64,000 nt of DNA from Beta vulgaris subsp. vulgaris (Eukaryota; Streptophyta; Magnoliopsida; Caryophyllales; Amaranthaceae): NCBI RefSeq assembly GCF_026745355.1, contig NC_079208.1:49832845-49896844 (forward strand), read 5' to 3'. Shown piece by piece: positions 12,838 to 23,925 of this stretch. How positions within the stretch are numbered: position 1 is the stretch's first letter; each line of letters starts with the position of its first letter. The translations under genes were made by a program, and so were the position numbers. A model generated the notes under the pieces. That model was not told the DNA's origin. It searched no databases and was given only the letters and a program-made list of their open reading frames with translations.

Positions 12838-14305
12838 CACTAGTGGAAAAATAAGGAAGGGTTGCACTAAAAAAGGCCCTTAGGGCTGTGTATTTTGATA
12901 GCAGCCCTTCACTTTTTAAGTAGGGCTGCGCTTTTCAAACGCATCCCTTCACAACAAAGGGCTGCACTTTTTACCTAAAAACGCAACCCTTCTACAAGTG
13001 AAGGGCTGCGCTTTTTACCTAAAAACGCAGCCCTTCTACAAGTGAAGGGCTGCGTTTTTAGGTAAAAAGCGCAACCCTTTTAGACCGAAAAAAATAAAAA
13101 AAATGAAATAATATAGTTTGATAAAGCAACAGCAACAACCAAAAGCGTGTAAATGCAATTCCAGAATTGAAATTAATATTTAGATTTTTATTGATTCTGA
13201 TGAATATCATACAACCAAAATAATGTAATATACAACTGAAATTAAATAATTCCAGAAATCTTAGTGCTGAAATGAAAAAAAAAACGAATGGAAATAGAAA
13301 AAAAGGAAAGAAAATAAAAACAGAAGTTAACAAAAATGAACAAAAAATGAAAAAAAATAACCCTAAAATTATAGATCTGAAAATGAACTAATCTGAACAT
13401 ATCTGACATTAACGAAAATGAAAAAAAAATAACCCTAAAAAAATAAACTAATCTAAAAATGAACAAAAAATGAAAAAAATAAACGAAAATGAAAAAAAAC
13501 CCTAAAGTTATAGATCTGAAGTTGTTGTTGTCGTGCTTGTTGTTGTTGTGTTGCTTAAGCGGAGTTCAACCAACAACAGAGACGGACGAGGAAAATCCCA
13601 GCTCTTAAAAATTACAAAATCAACATTTCATCTCAAATTTGATAAATCGCAAAAAATAAACAAAAATTCCAGATATATCCGACCTATACTTCAAGCGCCG
13701 ATGAACATACACTTAGGGTTTCCAAGATCCGGAAGATTTCCTTTCGAATCTGAACAAATCTGAACATTACGAACAAGAATTGTAGGAGGATGGACCATGA
13801 AGGTGCGGAAAAAGGCGAGAGAATCCAGATATTCGACGTTCTTAGAGTTCTTGAACATGTGTATTCTTGAATTCGAAAATTAGAGGAGGAGATGAGAGGA
13901 GAAAAGAGTTCGAAGGTTGAAGATGCCCGTGAAGATGAGAATGAACGACGGACGAGATGGGGGTGAGAGAGAAGCAAGCGATTTTTTTTGTGAGGAGATG
14001 AAGAAGAGGAGATGAAATGGGAGGAGAGAGAGGGGGTTTCAACTTTTCAACAGCGACATAATAGAATTGGAGGGAGTTTAGCGGGCTAGGGCAAATAAAT
14101 AAAGAATTTAAGGCCCAATACGGCTGCGCTTTTTGAAAAAGCGCATCCCTACTATGTGAAGGGCTGTGCTTTTCTATTAAAACACAGTCCTACTTTAACG
14201 AAGGGTTGCGTTTTATTTAAAAGCGCAACCCTAGTGTATAGAAGGGCTGCGTAATGAAGAAAGTGCAGCCCTTCCAGCGCAGCCCTTCCTTTTTTTCCCC
14301 TAGTG
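12838..14305. mobile_element. Non-autonomous CACTA element with GCTGCGC palindromic subterminal arrays (copy 1)
   Basis: It begins CACTAGTGGAAAAATAAGG and ends in the inverse of CACTAGGGGAAAAAAAGG. It is flanked by a 3-bp duplication GCT (12835-12837 and 14306-14308), diagnostic for CACTA (CMC/EnSpm). Both ends carry arrays of paired hairpins of the form AGGGCTGCGCTTTT...AAAAGCGCAGCCCT (12847-13080 and 14115-14290). The centre is A-rich with GAGGAGATGAGAGGAG tracts and has no transposase. Its orientation is opposite to the copy at 19826. Confidence 0.92.
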
Positions 14306-14308
14306 GCT

Positions 14309-15242
14309 AGTAGTACTTTTTTTGCTTTTTCTATTTCTCATGTCAAGTCTCAAGTGTGTGGGGAATTGTGCTGCCCATTTAGTTGCTAGATGGGAGATCG
14401 ATATGAACTCTGAATATGTATGGTTTGATTCGTTTCCCCAAAGCGTTTTAGCTTTGGCGGAAATTGAATTAATATAATTCTAACCCGATTTTCCCCTAAA
14501 AAAAATTGTTTATTTAATATTATATTATTATGAGACAAAATTATACTTCCTCATAAAATCAAGTATATATATGTATCTATAATATTGGATTTACTAGATT
14601 TCCCGAGTGATGTACTCAATTCAAGTAGTGCTTGACTCTCTTTTTTTCTTAGGCCTTTATATTGTTTGGACACAAAAGGAACTAAGAAATTTCTATCTTT
14701 TTATGTTCAACAGCAAACTATTGAAAGACATAAACTAGAGTTGACTAAAATTATCTCAAACATTTACTACTAATTACAACTAACTATGAAATATCCACAA
14801 TGATGTATGCAGTTGTATATACTTGTAATCATTTATCTTAGCTCAAATGAATTATTCATTTTTCCCTTAGCTTGAAGGGAAAATTCACTTATTCCTTATC
14901 ACAAACTTTCCACAGTACTAGCTACAGTCTAAATCAAATTTACTAGCCGTTACACTCATTTGCAAATTTACACATTCTTACTCTATTGTAAAATCCTCAC
15001 AAATTTTCCTTATTCAACAAGTAAATTTAAATCTACTAGCCGTTATATATACATTTCCAATATTAGAACAACAAGCTAGTTACCTCTCCAAAATCATTGG
15101 AGACCTTATAATACACTACATACTTCATAATCATGATATCTTACAAGATTAACTACATCTTATTACAGATTTTAGAGAGTAAGAGAGAATTTAGAGAATA
15201 ATTTTGAAAGATTAGTAAAATATTCGAGAAGATTAGCAAAGG
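14309..15242. promoter_or_regulatory. Intergenic and probable promoter of the LBD gene
   Basis: This AT-rich stretch between the CACTA element and the LBD start codon has no ORF worth reporting. A TATATATA tract follows CTAGCCGT near 15046, about 195 bases before the ATG. It is the best TATA-box candidate, but no transcription start can be shown. The phrase ACTAGCCGTTA appears twice (near 14942 and 15037). Confidence 0.3.
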
Positions 15243-16788
15243 ATGTCAAATTCAATAAGATGTGCAGCATGTAGATATTTGAGAAGGAAGTGTCCCAAAG
15301 ATTGCATTTTTGGACCCTACTTTCCTTCAATTAATCTTGAGAGATTTGCTTGTGTCCATAAAATCTTTGGAGCCAGCAATATTGCCAAGATGTTAAAGGT
15401 ATTAATTAGTCACACTGACACAATCTATCTTTGTTTTTCATGCTTAAGATACTATTCTATGTGTACGAATTATCAAATACTATGTCACACTACTCCCAAC
15501 TTTTCTTACTAATTTCGGTGGATATATAGTATAAACGTTACCAATGATGTCTTGGCCTAATGGTTAAAATTGAGGTGCTGTGAACGAGAGGTCATATGTT
15601 TAAATCCCCTCTTCTTTGTACCGCCTTCGTGGTTCATATGGCCGGATAAAAAAATGTATATAGTATAAACGTTACTTTTTGGAAATTTAATTCCCCATCT
15701 CCCACAAAAAAGTTATTGATATGATGATATATTGGTGTCTTGATTGCTTTATGGTGTTACCTGTTTCTTCCAATCTTTACTACCCTCTTTTAAAATGACG
15801 TGAATTTATGGCATGTTTAATCACCTGTAATTAAGCATGTGCTAAATTGTATTTTATATAAGAGACTATAAATATAAAATATATATTAAGTTAATTTGTT
15901 CATTTTCTTTTACTACATGTGAGTAACTTTATACTTTTTTTTTATTGAATTTCATATGATTCTTAGCAAGGTGGTGGTCTAAACAAATTAACCTAGCTAC
16001 ACTGTACTTACTATATACAGCTGTAGCCCGAAGAATGAACCAAGTGCAAACACAAAAAAAAAAAAAAAACTATATACAAAGTGAAACAGTGTAATTTGAT
16101 GGTTTTAAATTTTCAAAAGTCTTATCACACATTAAGTTATGTTTTGCTCTTAGACGTATATATGCATCTCCCTAAATATTTTTTTTTACACGTAACTAGC
16201 ATGCTCTATGCTCTCGAAAATATTTCTTTTCTATAGATATACACATATAGATGAAAAGTTATATATCAAAAACAAATGTAGCAATGTATGTACTATCTAT
16301 TTAGACAGAAACAAGATCATGTATTGACTTGTCTAGAATTTTCTAGATTATATAATTATCCACTTATAACACGATATATATTTTAGAAATATTATATATT
16401 TAAGATTATATATTATCAAATATGGTGATCTCTAGGCTTGTAATACTAGTAATATATTTTGTATTCCCCATAATAGAACTGGTGATAATGCATGCAGCAA
16501 CTTCCGGAGGAAAGGAGGAAGGAGGCAGCAGAGAGCCTGGTACAAGAAGCGAGGTCACGGGTTCGAGACCCAGTGTATGGAAGTGTTGGGACAATAACTC
16601 AACTCATAGAACAAATAATGGAAGCTGAATATGAGTTAGCTAAAACGCAAGGTCTCATTGCCTTGTTCCATGCACAATATCTACGTGAACATCAACATAA
16701 TTATATAGAACCGTTTAACAAAACCTTAACTGCTCAAATTCAGGATGATTTACATTTTGATCATTTCACTGTTGAATCCTACTTATAA
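15243..16788 (+). CDS. LOB-domain (LBD) transcription factor, LBD23/24-like, 2 exons
   Basis: Exons are 15243-15398 and 16498-16788, with donor AAG|GTATTA, acceptor GCAG|CAA and phase 0, giving 148 aa. The N-terminal zinc-finger-like motif C-X2-C-X6-C-X3-C is complete (C7, C10, C17, C21). The GAS block follows (IFGASN, about 41-46), then the conserved DPVYG (76-80) and a Leu/Ile-rich helix (about 88-105) for dimerisation. This order defines plant-specific LBD nuclear DNA-binding proteins; the intron between GAS block and QLP is the usual family position. The short tail after the LOB domain (about 35 residues) resembles Arabidopsis LBD23/LBD24 from memory. The target genes and process cannot be read from sequence. 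A SINE sits in the intron and a solo LTR about 100 bp after the stop. Confidence 0.93.
15542..15656 (+). mobile_element. tRNA-derived SINE in LBD intron, 19-bp perfect target duplication
   Basis: The body has an A-box-like TGGCCTAATGGTTAAA and a B-box-like GGTCATATGTTTAAATCC about 35 bp downstream, then a short tail ending in A-rich ATAAAAAAATG. It is bounded by a perfect 19-bp duplication TATATAGTATAAACGTTAC (15523-15541 and 15657-15675), the hallmark of LINE-assisted retroposition. The perfect duplication implies a recent insertion. Confidence 0.88.
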
Positions 16789-16884
16789 TACTCCATTAAT
16801 TAGTTAGCTAATCTGATTCTCTTTGAAATATTGTACTGAGATTTAGCCTTGGAACAGTGAAATAAAGTTGAAAACATATGATCT

Positions 16885-17447
16885 TGTAAGTTCTATTGAC
16901 TATCAATCTAAGAATAATAGCAAACAATAATAGAATATCAAATAATAAAGCAGGAAAGAACACACCAGAAATTTTACGTGGAAACCCAAGAACTGGGAGA
17001 AAAACCACGAATCTGCACTAGGAATCGATGAATATTCAAGAAAGATTACAAAAGCACTCAAGAACTCTCTCTACAGCTTTTAAGTAGGGTTCCTATTTAT
17101 ACCCTCATTAAAAGATAAAGAAAAACCGGAAAAACGCATTACTCGGCTCGACATCCCGCGGGCGCGGGGCCATAGCCCGCGGGCGGACAGAAACGCTGAA
17201 GAAACTCGTCAGTTTCATCAGTTCTTCGTAAAACCGTCATAACTTTCTCGTTTCTCACCGGAATTGGACATATGACCTATCATTGGAAAGCTCTCGGAAC
17301 AAGCTATCACCTCAAAATCATTTATAGATTGAAAGATATGTCCATTCAAAGTTAGTCTTATGTCCCTAATGATATTTTCCTTCTACGCAACCTCATCTCC
17401 ACACCCATACACCTCCATGAGCTTCATATACTACCATATACCCAACA
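16885..17447 (-). mobile_element. Solo LTR with 5-bp target duplication, 3' of the LBD gene
   Basis: The segment starts TG (TGTAAGTTCTATTG) and ends CA (ATATACCCAACA). It is flanked on both sides by GATCT (16880-16884 and 17448-17452). No internal retroelement coding follows, so it is a solo LTR, the product of recombination between two LTRs. It contains a GC-rich inverted repeat (CCGCGGGCGCGGG and CCCGCGGGCG near 17155-17195). A block at 17231-17352 resembles one in the Gypsy LTRs at 54415 and 58922; by that comparison it reads in the minus direction. It lies about 100 bp past the LBD stop and may supply 3' UTR or polyadenylation sequence. Confidence 0.85.
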
Positions 17448-17452
17448 GATCT

Positions 17453-19822
17453 TTCCATTAAAGCAAAAGCTAACAAGCCCCCTAGACCTTAGATAAGATA
17501 AATCAAAATGAAAATATTAAATGAATCTAAACAATTATATCGATTGACGCGTGTTTTGAAATGCATTCTAAGATTTATACCATTTCAAGAAATATATATA
17601 ATGCTTATTCAATTCCCCAACGTGTCATTAGCAAGGTCCAAGACCTTATTAAATTGATAAATCTTACACTATAATCAGTCACTTTAATAAGTCAGACTCT
17701 TGGAGTGAGGAAATCGAGAATATGGTAAAGGAATCCTATAATTAGTAGTATATTCTTTTAGAACGAAGTAAGATAAATATGTTTTGCAAGTTGGGGAATT
17801 TTAAGAAATCCTACTTTATAAAGAGCAAAGATCGGACACTATTAAAAAGATAATAGGAAGACATTCTATTAATTATGCCAACCTTAATTCTTTTAAACCG
17901 TAAGTATATCAGTATATATATGTCGTAAAAACTATGGAATGTCACACACCGACAAGAAAAGGACCCGTATATATCTCACTATCTGCGCCTTGTATATCTT
18001 TGGAAGTAGCGAGTTAATTAGTGACGTCTTTGCATATCAAATTATATACTCCTAACAGACTATTATATGGACTATGGAGATCAAGATAAGCAAGGCCGAG
18101 TATACCTTACCACCTCGTTTAGTTCTTTTATAAAACAATTAGCTAGTAACTTTTTTGGGAAAAAAAAGGTAGAACTTAGAAGGAACCAACTACCCTAATG
18201 CAAAGAAGCATAGATTATTACGAAAAAAAACTTTATCTAACTTGGGGTAGACAATCCGCCGTTAATAAAGACTTGTTGAAGATTGTGGTAATGGAATCCA
18301 ACTCAATATAATTAATTAATATTAGTAGTGAGTTGTCGATCCGGTGGATATGTGTAGCAATATTCGATTATTAGTATAGCGCTTTGCAAAACAAGGTATA
18401 GATTATCCGATTTACTACCACTATTTAAAACCGGAAAATATCATAAACCGGAAAATATTAAAAAAAAATCTAGTGAAAAACACTAGGAAATCTTGTTTTC
18501 ATTCTAAAACTTGTTAAAAGCACGAATAAATTTCACAAACGAAAATTGAGCAATTTATAAATTATTTTGCCATCTTATTCTTTCCATAAGTAACATAAGT
18601 ATATTCTTGTCGTAAAAACGTTATAATCGAGATGTTTTTAGGTCATGTTCTTTTGGATCTAATGGAAATCTAGTTCAGTTAGTTTCCTCTCACGGTTTCA
18701 CTTCAGTTTAGTTCAATTTCATTTAGTTTCATATAGTACAACTCTGTTAAGGTGTTAAACCACGTGTGAGCTTGTCTCACATTGAAGAGAGAGAGAATGA
18801 CTAATATATAAGCTTAATGGGCTAATTCTCCTATTACCAATATGTTTTAGGATGGAAGTATGGAACCCTACCAACCTTGTATATAACCATTATTTCCTCC
18901 GACATGGGCTACATTTAGTTCAATCCATTTCAAAAGAATCGGGACTTATTTTAACAAATATATATACTACCTAGATTTTAGGATATACTCACCAAAGTCC
19001 AACCAAGAACCCCCACAAGTGCATGCTAGCCTCGTGAACTATATCTAGTTGACATCTAATTGAGAGAGCTATAGTTTGATATTCCTTCCATTAAATAATG
19101 CCCACTTATTCTTCTTTTATATTGGTTCAACTCTCTCTCTATGATGAATTTTAGGTTTTATTATTCAGGGTGAATCATCAATTTGAAACAACAATATTAG
19201 GCATTGGAATTTCAATTGACATGTACTTGGCTACTTACATTCAACTTTTCTGCATGATTATAATAACCCTGTTGAGTGAACAAAGTTATTCAGTTAAAAA
19301 ATTAAGGTCAAATATTGAAGAAAAAAAGAGAAATTAATAAATAAAATGAATAATATATACAAATATATTAAAAGGCGTGCATAAAAAATTTAGAAATTGT
19401 GTAGTATAGGGTTTGATCCAAAGACTTCAAGTACATAAACTAAAGTTTTAACCACTAGGCTAAGTTGTATTTAGTGTTATTATTATAAAGTATTATATTA
19501 ATAAATGAATTTTTTTTTTTACTCGAGGCATAACCCGGACCTAAACCAGTGGTAAAGTAAAACGAGGGAAAGAAGAAAAGCAAAGTGAGAAGTTGGAGCG
19601 ACTTTTACCGGATTTTGCCACATTTTCCAACTTTCGTCAGTAATAGTAAATTGGAAAGTTTGTATAAAATAATACAAGGTAGTTGATTTCAAAGAGTGCT
19701 ATATATTTGAAAGATGTTCATTACATTAATGTTTATTAGTGTTTTGATCGTGCAAAACAAAATAGATCGGTCATGTAATTTATCTCTCTTTTGTTTAGGG
19801 AAATGTTGATCAAAGGTGTACG
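17453..19822. other. Gene-free AT-rich intergenic region
   Basis: I see no gene. There are scattered transposon-like remnants, for example TTAAACCACGTGTGAGCTTG near 18753, which looks like an eroded LTR edge but has no partner here. A repeat at 19356-19550 is listed separately. Confidence 0.5.
19356..19550. repeat. Dispersed repeat, copy 1 (Helitron-like fragment?)
   Basis: It shares a collinear series with 38168-38362: ATATATTAAAAGGCGT, TTGATCC, GACTTCAAG, TTTTAACCACTAG, GTGTTATTAT, ATATTAATAAATGAA and CGAGGCATAACCCGGACC. Copies differ by many substitutions. Neither has convincing terminal structures. Confidence 0.55.
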
Positions 19823-19825
19823 TTA

Positions 19826-21274
19826 CACTAGGGGAAAAAAAAGAAAGGGCTGCGCAGGAAGGGCTACGCTTTTCTTAAAAGCGCAGCCCTATCAGTGAAA
19901 GGCTGCGCTTTTTTTAAAAAGCGCAGCCCTACATAACAGAAGGCTGCGCTTTTGAAGAAAAGCGCAGCCCAATTAAGTGAAGGGCTGCGCTTTTTAAAAA
20001 AGCGCAGCCCTTCTGAGTTAGTAGGGCTGCGTTTGTAAAAAAAAGCGCAGCCTTTTATGGGCTTTTGTTTTTTTTAAAAAAAACTCATTTAGCGCTCAAA
20101 TACAGCAAACCCATTATATCTCCTCTCTCTTCCTTCTCCAATTATTCAAAACCCTACCTCTCAAAAAAAAAAAAAATATTCAAAACCCTAAGTTCTCTCT
20201 CCTCCCTCAACCATTTTCGTTCTCCCTCTCCCTCAGGCCTCAGCCGTCCTCATTTTCCTTCTTTCTCTCCTCTCTTTCGTCGCCCCTTTCGTCAACCAAA
20301 AAACTTGCGAGTTTTTTTCGTCAACCAAAAATTAGGTTTTTTTCGTCGCCCCTTTCGTCAACCTAAAAACTTGCGAGTTTTCTCTATAAATCCGCCACAT
20401 CCATGAACAGAATCAGCAAAAGCTGAAGTGCAGTGAGTATTAATCGGAAATTAAGATTCGCCATTGCCGGAAATCTAGCTAGGTTTGAGGGCGGAGAACA
20501 AAGAAGAGGAAGAAATCGGAAATCAGATCTGGTAATTTTAAGAACTTGGACCCTGCGTTCAGAAGCTCGCGAGTTCAGAAGCAGAAGCAAGTGACCCTGC
20601 GTTCGTCGTTCGTCGTTCAGAAGCAGAAGCAGGCACCCTTCGCTAATAGATTATAGATCTATTTTTTTTTTATAATTCTGATTAGTGTTTTTCGGTTTTT
20701 CTTTTTAGGATATTAATTTCTGTTTTTTGGTTTGTATTAATTTCTTTTTATGTAGTTACTCTGTAATTTTTTGTAGGTTTTTCGGATATTTTTCATTTGT
20801 GGATTTTGTTGAATATTTTGATTGCAGTTATTACTTTTCGTTTTTTTGTTGTATTTTTCTGTTTTATTTCGATGTTTATAGAACTATATGCAGATCTATG
20901 TTTTTCTCTTCTCTTTCATTTTTCAATCTATCTTGCTTTGGCATTCAAATATAAGCAAAGTTGTGGTAAAATATACTGTGTTATGCTTTCTAGAAAATAT
21001 TCCTTATATTACTTATGTAAAAAAATGCAAAAAAAAACAAAAAAAAATTTAATTTTTTTTTTGGTCAAAAGGGCTGTGTTTTTAGTTAAAAAGCGCAGCC
21101 CTTTACTTGTAGAAGGGCTGCGGTTTTACCTAAAAAGCGCAGCCCTATAAGCTTGAAGGGCTGCGCTTGTTAAGCGCAGCCCTACTTGAAGGGCTGCTAT
21201 TGAAAGGGCTGCTGTCAAAAAAGCAGCCCTACAGGCCTTTTTCAGCGCAGCCCTTCTTCATTTTTCCACTAGTG
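19826..21274. mobile_element. Non-autonomous CACTA element with GCTGCGC palindromic arrays (copy 2)
   Basis: It begins CACTAGGGGAAAAAAAAG and ends in the inverse of CACTAGTGGAAAAATG, with a TTA target duplication (19823-19825 and 21275-21277). The left array (about 19848-20055) and right array (about 21069-21255) consist of near-perfect hairpins AAGGGCTGCGCTTTTNAAAAGCGCAGCCCTT. The interior has a pyrimidine-rich CTCTCTCCTCCCTC section and a T-rich stretch with ATAGATCTATTTTT. These parallel the reversed interior of the element at 12838. The open frames inside are low-complexity and not considered genes. Confidence 0.92.
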
Positions 21275-21862
21275 TTAATTTACTTACCATGCACAAGAAG
21301 AAAGGGGGAAAACCAAATTTTGTGTGAGATAAATAAATAAACCTACAGGTTTATTAAGTTCTTTAAGTTCCTTAAGTTTTCTCCATGTTCTTATCAGTGA
21401 GGTGTTTGGACAGAATTTTCAAAGTAGATTATGATTTTTAACTTTCAGATATGCTTGGATTGAAGGTAATATATTGACTATTGAGAGGTAATAAAAGTCG
21501 AATAATTAAGGAGCATTAAGATGGTTAGAGTTGATTATGAAGAGAATGAAGTAGTGGCAAAGAGGATAAGTTTGTGTTCCGAATTGGGATTGGGGAACTG
21601 CTACGCTTATTATGGGGGCAACCGTTCCCCATCATCCCCCTAGGGTAATTGTTACCCTCTTTTGGAGGGTAATAGCATCTTCTTCGCTCCTTTCTCATCA
21701 CAACAATACTATATTATTCTCATTAGTCATTTCCATAATCTCAATTCACCTTTATTTTTTCTTTATTAAGGTGGTTTGACTCCAATTCAAGCATGCTTTG
21801 AAAGAAAAAGAGGGAAAAAAAAATTAATTGTATGAAAGCAAGACTTTTATCCCTGATACATA

Positions 21863-22135
21863 CTTCCTCCGTGTTTTTATTGTTGCTACATAGAGAAAGT
21901 TGGGGGTTTTTAAGAAAGGTAGAGAGAGAAAGTAGGGGACCACCACTTTTTGAATAAAAAACCATTTGTTAAGGAAAAAGTATGAGTATTTTAAAAGAGA
22001 AGGTGGGGACCACCAACTTTTTAATAGTATTTTAAGATTTTTATGATGAAAAGGAATCCATTTATGGTATGTAGCATCTATTATGACATTTCCATTTAAG
22101 GGAAATGTAGCATCTATAAAAAAAAACGGAGGAAG
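21863..22135. mobile_element. Stowaway (Tc1/mariner) MITE A
   Basis: Inverted ends are CTTCCTCCGTGTTTTTATTG...ATAAAAAAAAACGGAGGAAG with TA on both sides (21861-21862 and 22136-22137). The inner inverted segment contains TTGCTACAT and ATGTAGCAT. No coding capacity. Confidence 0.85.
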
Positions 22136-22331
22136 TACATAGTAAGTCATATTTCGATATGCACATACTTCATATACCAGTCCCTAATAATAACTATATT
22201 TGTTAATAATGAAGCTAACATAGTTGATTGGAGCCCATCACCCTTATGACAAGAGTTTGATTTTTACCCCTTTGTAAAGTAAAATACCCAAATTCTCCCT
22301 ACTTGCAAGGAATCTTCATCCTAGCTATATA

Positions 22332-22560
22332 CTCCTTCTGGTCTTTATTAGTTTATCTCTATTCCTTTTTGGGATGTCCCTTATTAGTTTACCCCTTTTC
22401 TGTTTTTATTTTTGGAATGACACCACTAACTTTTCATCACATATATATTCAATTTTAATATAAAATAATAGTTTCTCTTTTTCTTTAAATGACCCACAAC
22501 ATTATTTCTCCTAAACCTCTATGTAAAAGAAAGGGGTAAACTAATAAAGACCGTAGGGAG
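22332..22560. mobile_element. Stowaway MITE B
   Basis: Ends are CTCCTTCTGGTCTTTATTAG and CTAATAAAGACCGTAGGGAG, inverted, with flanking TA (22330-22331 and 22561-22562). It is a relative of the eroded copy in the Kelch-gene intron at 5418. Confidence 0.85.
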
Positions 22561-22655
22561 TATAAGATAAAAGTAAAAACTTAATAATAATTATACAACT
22601 TTAAAGAATCAATCTTTCTAGTGGATCCATCAAAAGTTTTATCCAATAATGTATA

Positions 22656-22747
22656 CTTCTTCCGTTTCATAATAAGTGAAACACTTCTCTCTTTTATGTG
22701 AGAGCTTTTTTACCAAAAATGTTTCACTTATTATAGAACGGAGGAAG
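22656..22747. mobile_element. Stowaway MITE C
   Basis: A 92-bp element with inverted ends CTTCTTCCGTTTCATAATAA and TTATTATAGAACGGAGGAAG, flanked by TA (22654-22655 and 22748-22749). It is nearly a perfect foldback. Confidence 0.88.
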
Positions 22748-22749
22748 TA

Positions 22750-23466
22750 TATGACAACTTAAGGTGGTTTTTTTTCATAATTTAGTGTTTTGCAAGGACT
22801 AAAACCAAATTGACCATTCTAGATTAAAGAATATTTAAAAAGAAAATGAAAAAAAAATAGTGGCCCTTGTATCATGTACCAAATTAGACCTATATTAAAC
22901 TTACCATCAATGATCAAAATTGTGTTTAGCCAATGTCCATACCACTAATGTAAAGATTAAGGTTAATATATATGTCCTCATTATTTCAATTATATGGAAA
23001 TGATCTTGCAATTGGGGACCATATATAAATATAATGCAGTGCAGCCCTAGACAATAGAGCAAATTGGTGCTGATCATTAAATTTCGTTGTCCATAAATCA
23101 CTTTCACCATTATTTATTTTTCCTTCTAGCTTGTGGTCACGCTACTGTCACTTAAAACAAAGGCATAAAAAACTATGCATAATGAAAACGAAGACAACCA
23201 AACATCATTTACCCCTTGATAGTAACCTCCTTCCTAAAATTCTTGTAATTGGACAACCAAACATCAACTAGAGTATAATATAATTCATGGATAAAAATAC
23301 CAATAATGTATTTGTCCAGTCATTTTTTCTCAACAAATTAGGGTGGTCCACAAACCATACTATTTGTCAAAGGTTTATTTGTTTTGCAAATTTTTAGTAC
23401 TTATAGTTTATCTTTTAAAATTGAAAAGTTGAACGTTTCATTCTTATATGTTATATCCAGAAAGAT
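22750..23466. other. AT-rich intergenic region before the Copia element
   Basis: No gene or clear element is seen between the last Stowaway MITE and the Copia target site. Confidence 0.5.
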
Positions 23467-23471
23467 GTGAT

Positions 23472-23822
23472 TGTTAAAAATTATAATCTAGAAAAATCTA
23501 GACATTCACCATATTCTAAGAACATACTAGAAATAATTACCTTAAGGATTCTAGATTTATCAAGATGTAATTTTGCAAGAGTGTAACAATAAAAACTAAA
23601 CTAGAGAAATCTAGAACAAAATAAAATATTATAGGAAGGCAATGTCGGCTCTTGGAAATGCACCGACAACAACACAATATAAATATGTAATGGATGCACT
23701 TCATTTGGTAATGAAAAAAAAGGCATTCCATACATTTGCCCACTGTCACACTATTCTAAAACCTTCAAACATATATCATTAGCCTACAATTTTTACACAA
23801 GTTCTACTAAACATTTCCAACA
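23472..23822 (+). repeat. Copia 5' LTR
   Basis: 351 bp, TGTTAAAAATT...TTTCCAACA. It contains ACAATATAAATATGTAATGG near 23674, a plausible TATA box (TATAAATA) for the retroelement promoter. TCTAGAAAAATCTAGA near its start is an imperfect palindrome. Confidence 0.95.
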
Positions 23823-23925
23823 ATTGGTATCAAGAGCCACTATAATCCAAAGCCTTCAACAATTTAAACACAAAATAATCCAACTCCCTTAAGAAAAAAA
23901 AAAACCAAACACCACATAAATTAAA

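Noticed and set aside
13058..13466. Phe-rich open frames on the minus strand
   Set aside because: A-rich interior of the CACTA copy at 12838 read in reverse; no membrane-protein family likeness beyond poly-Phe.
20065..20406. 113-codon open frame (+) rich in Ser, Pro and Arg
   Set aside because: Lies inside the CACTA copy at 19826-21274 in duplicated pyrimidine-rich DNA; no family features.
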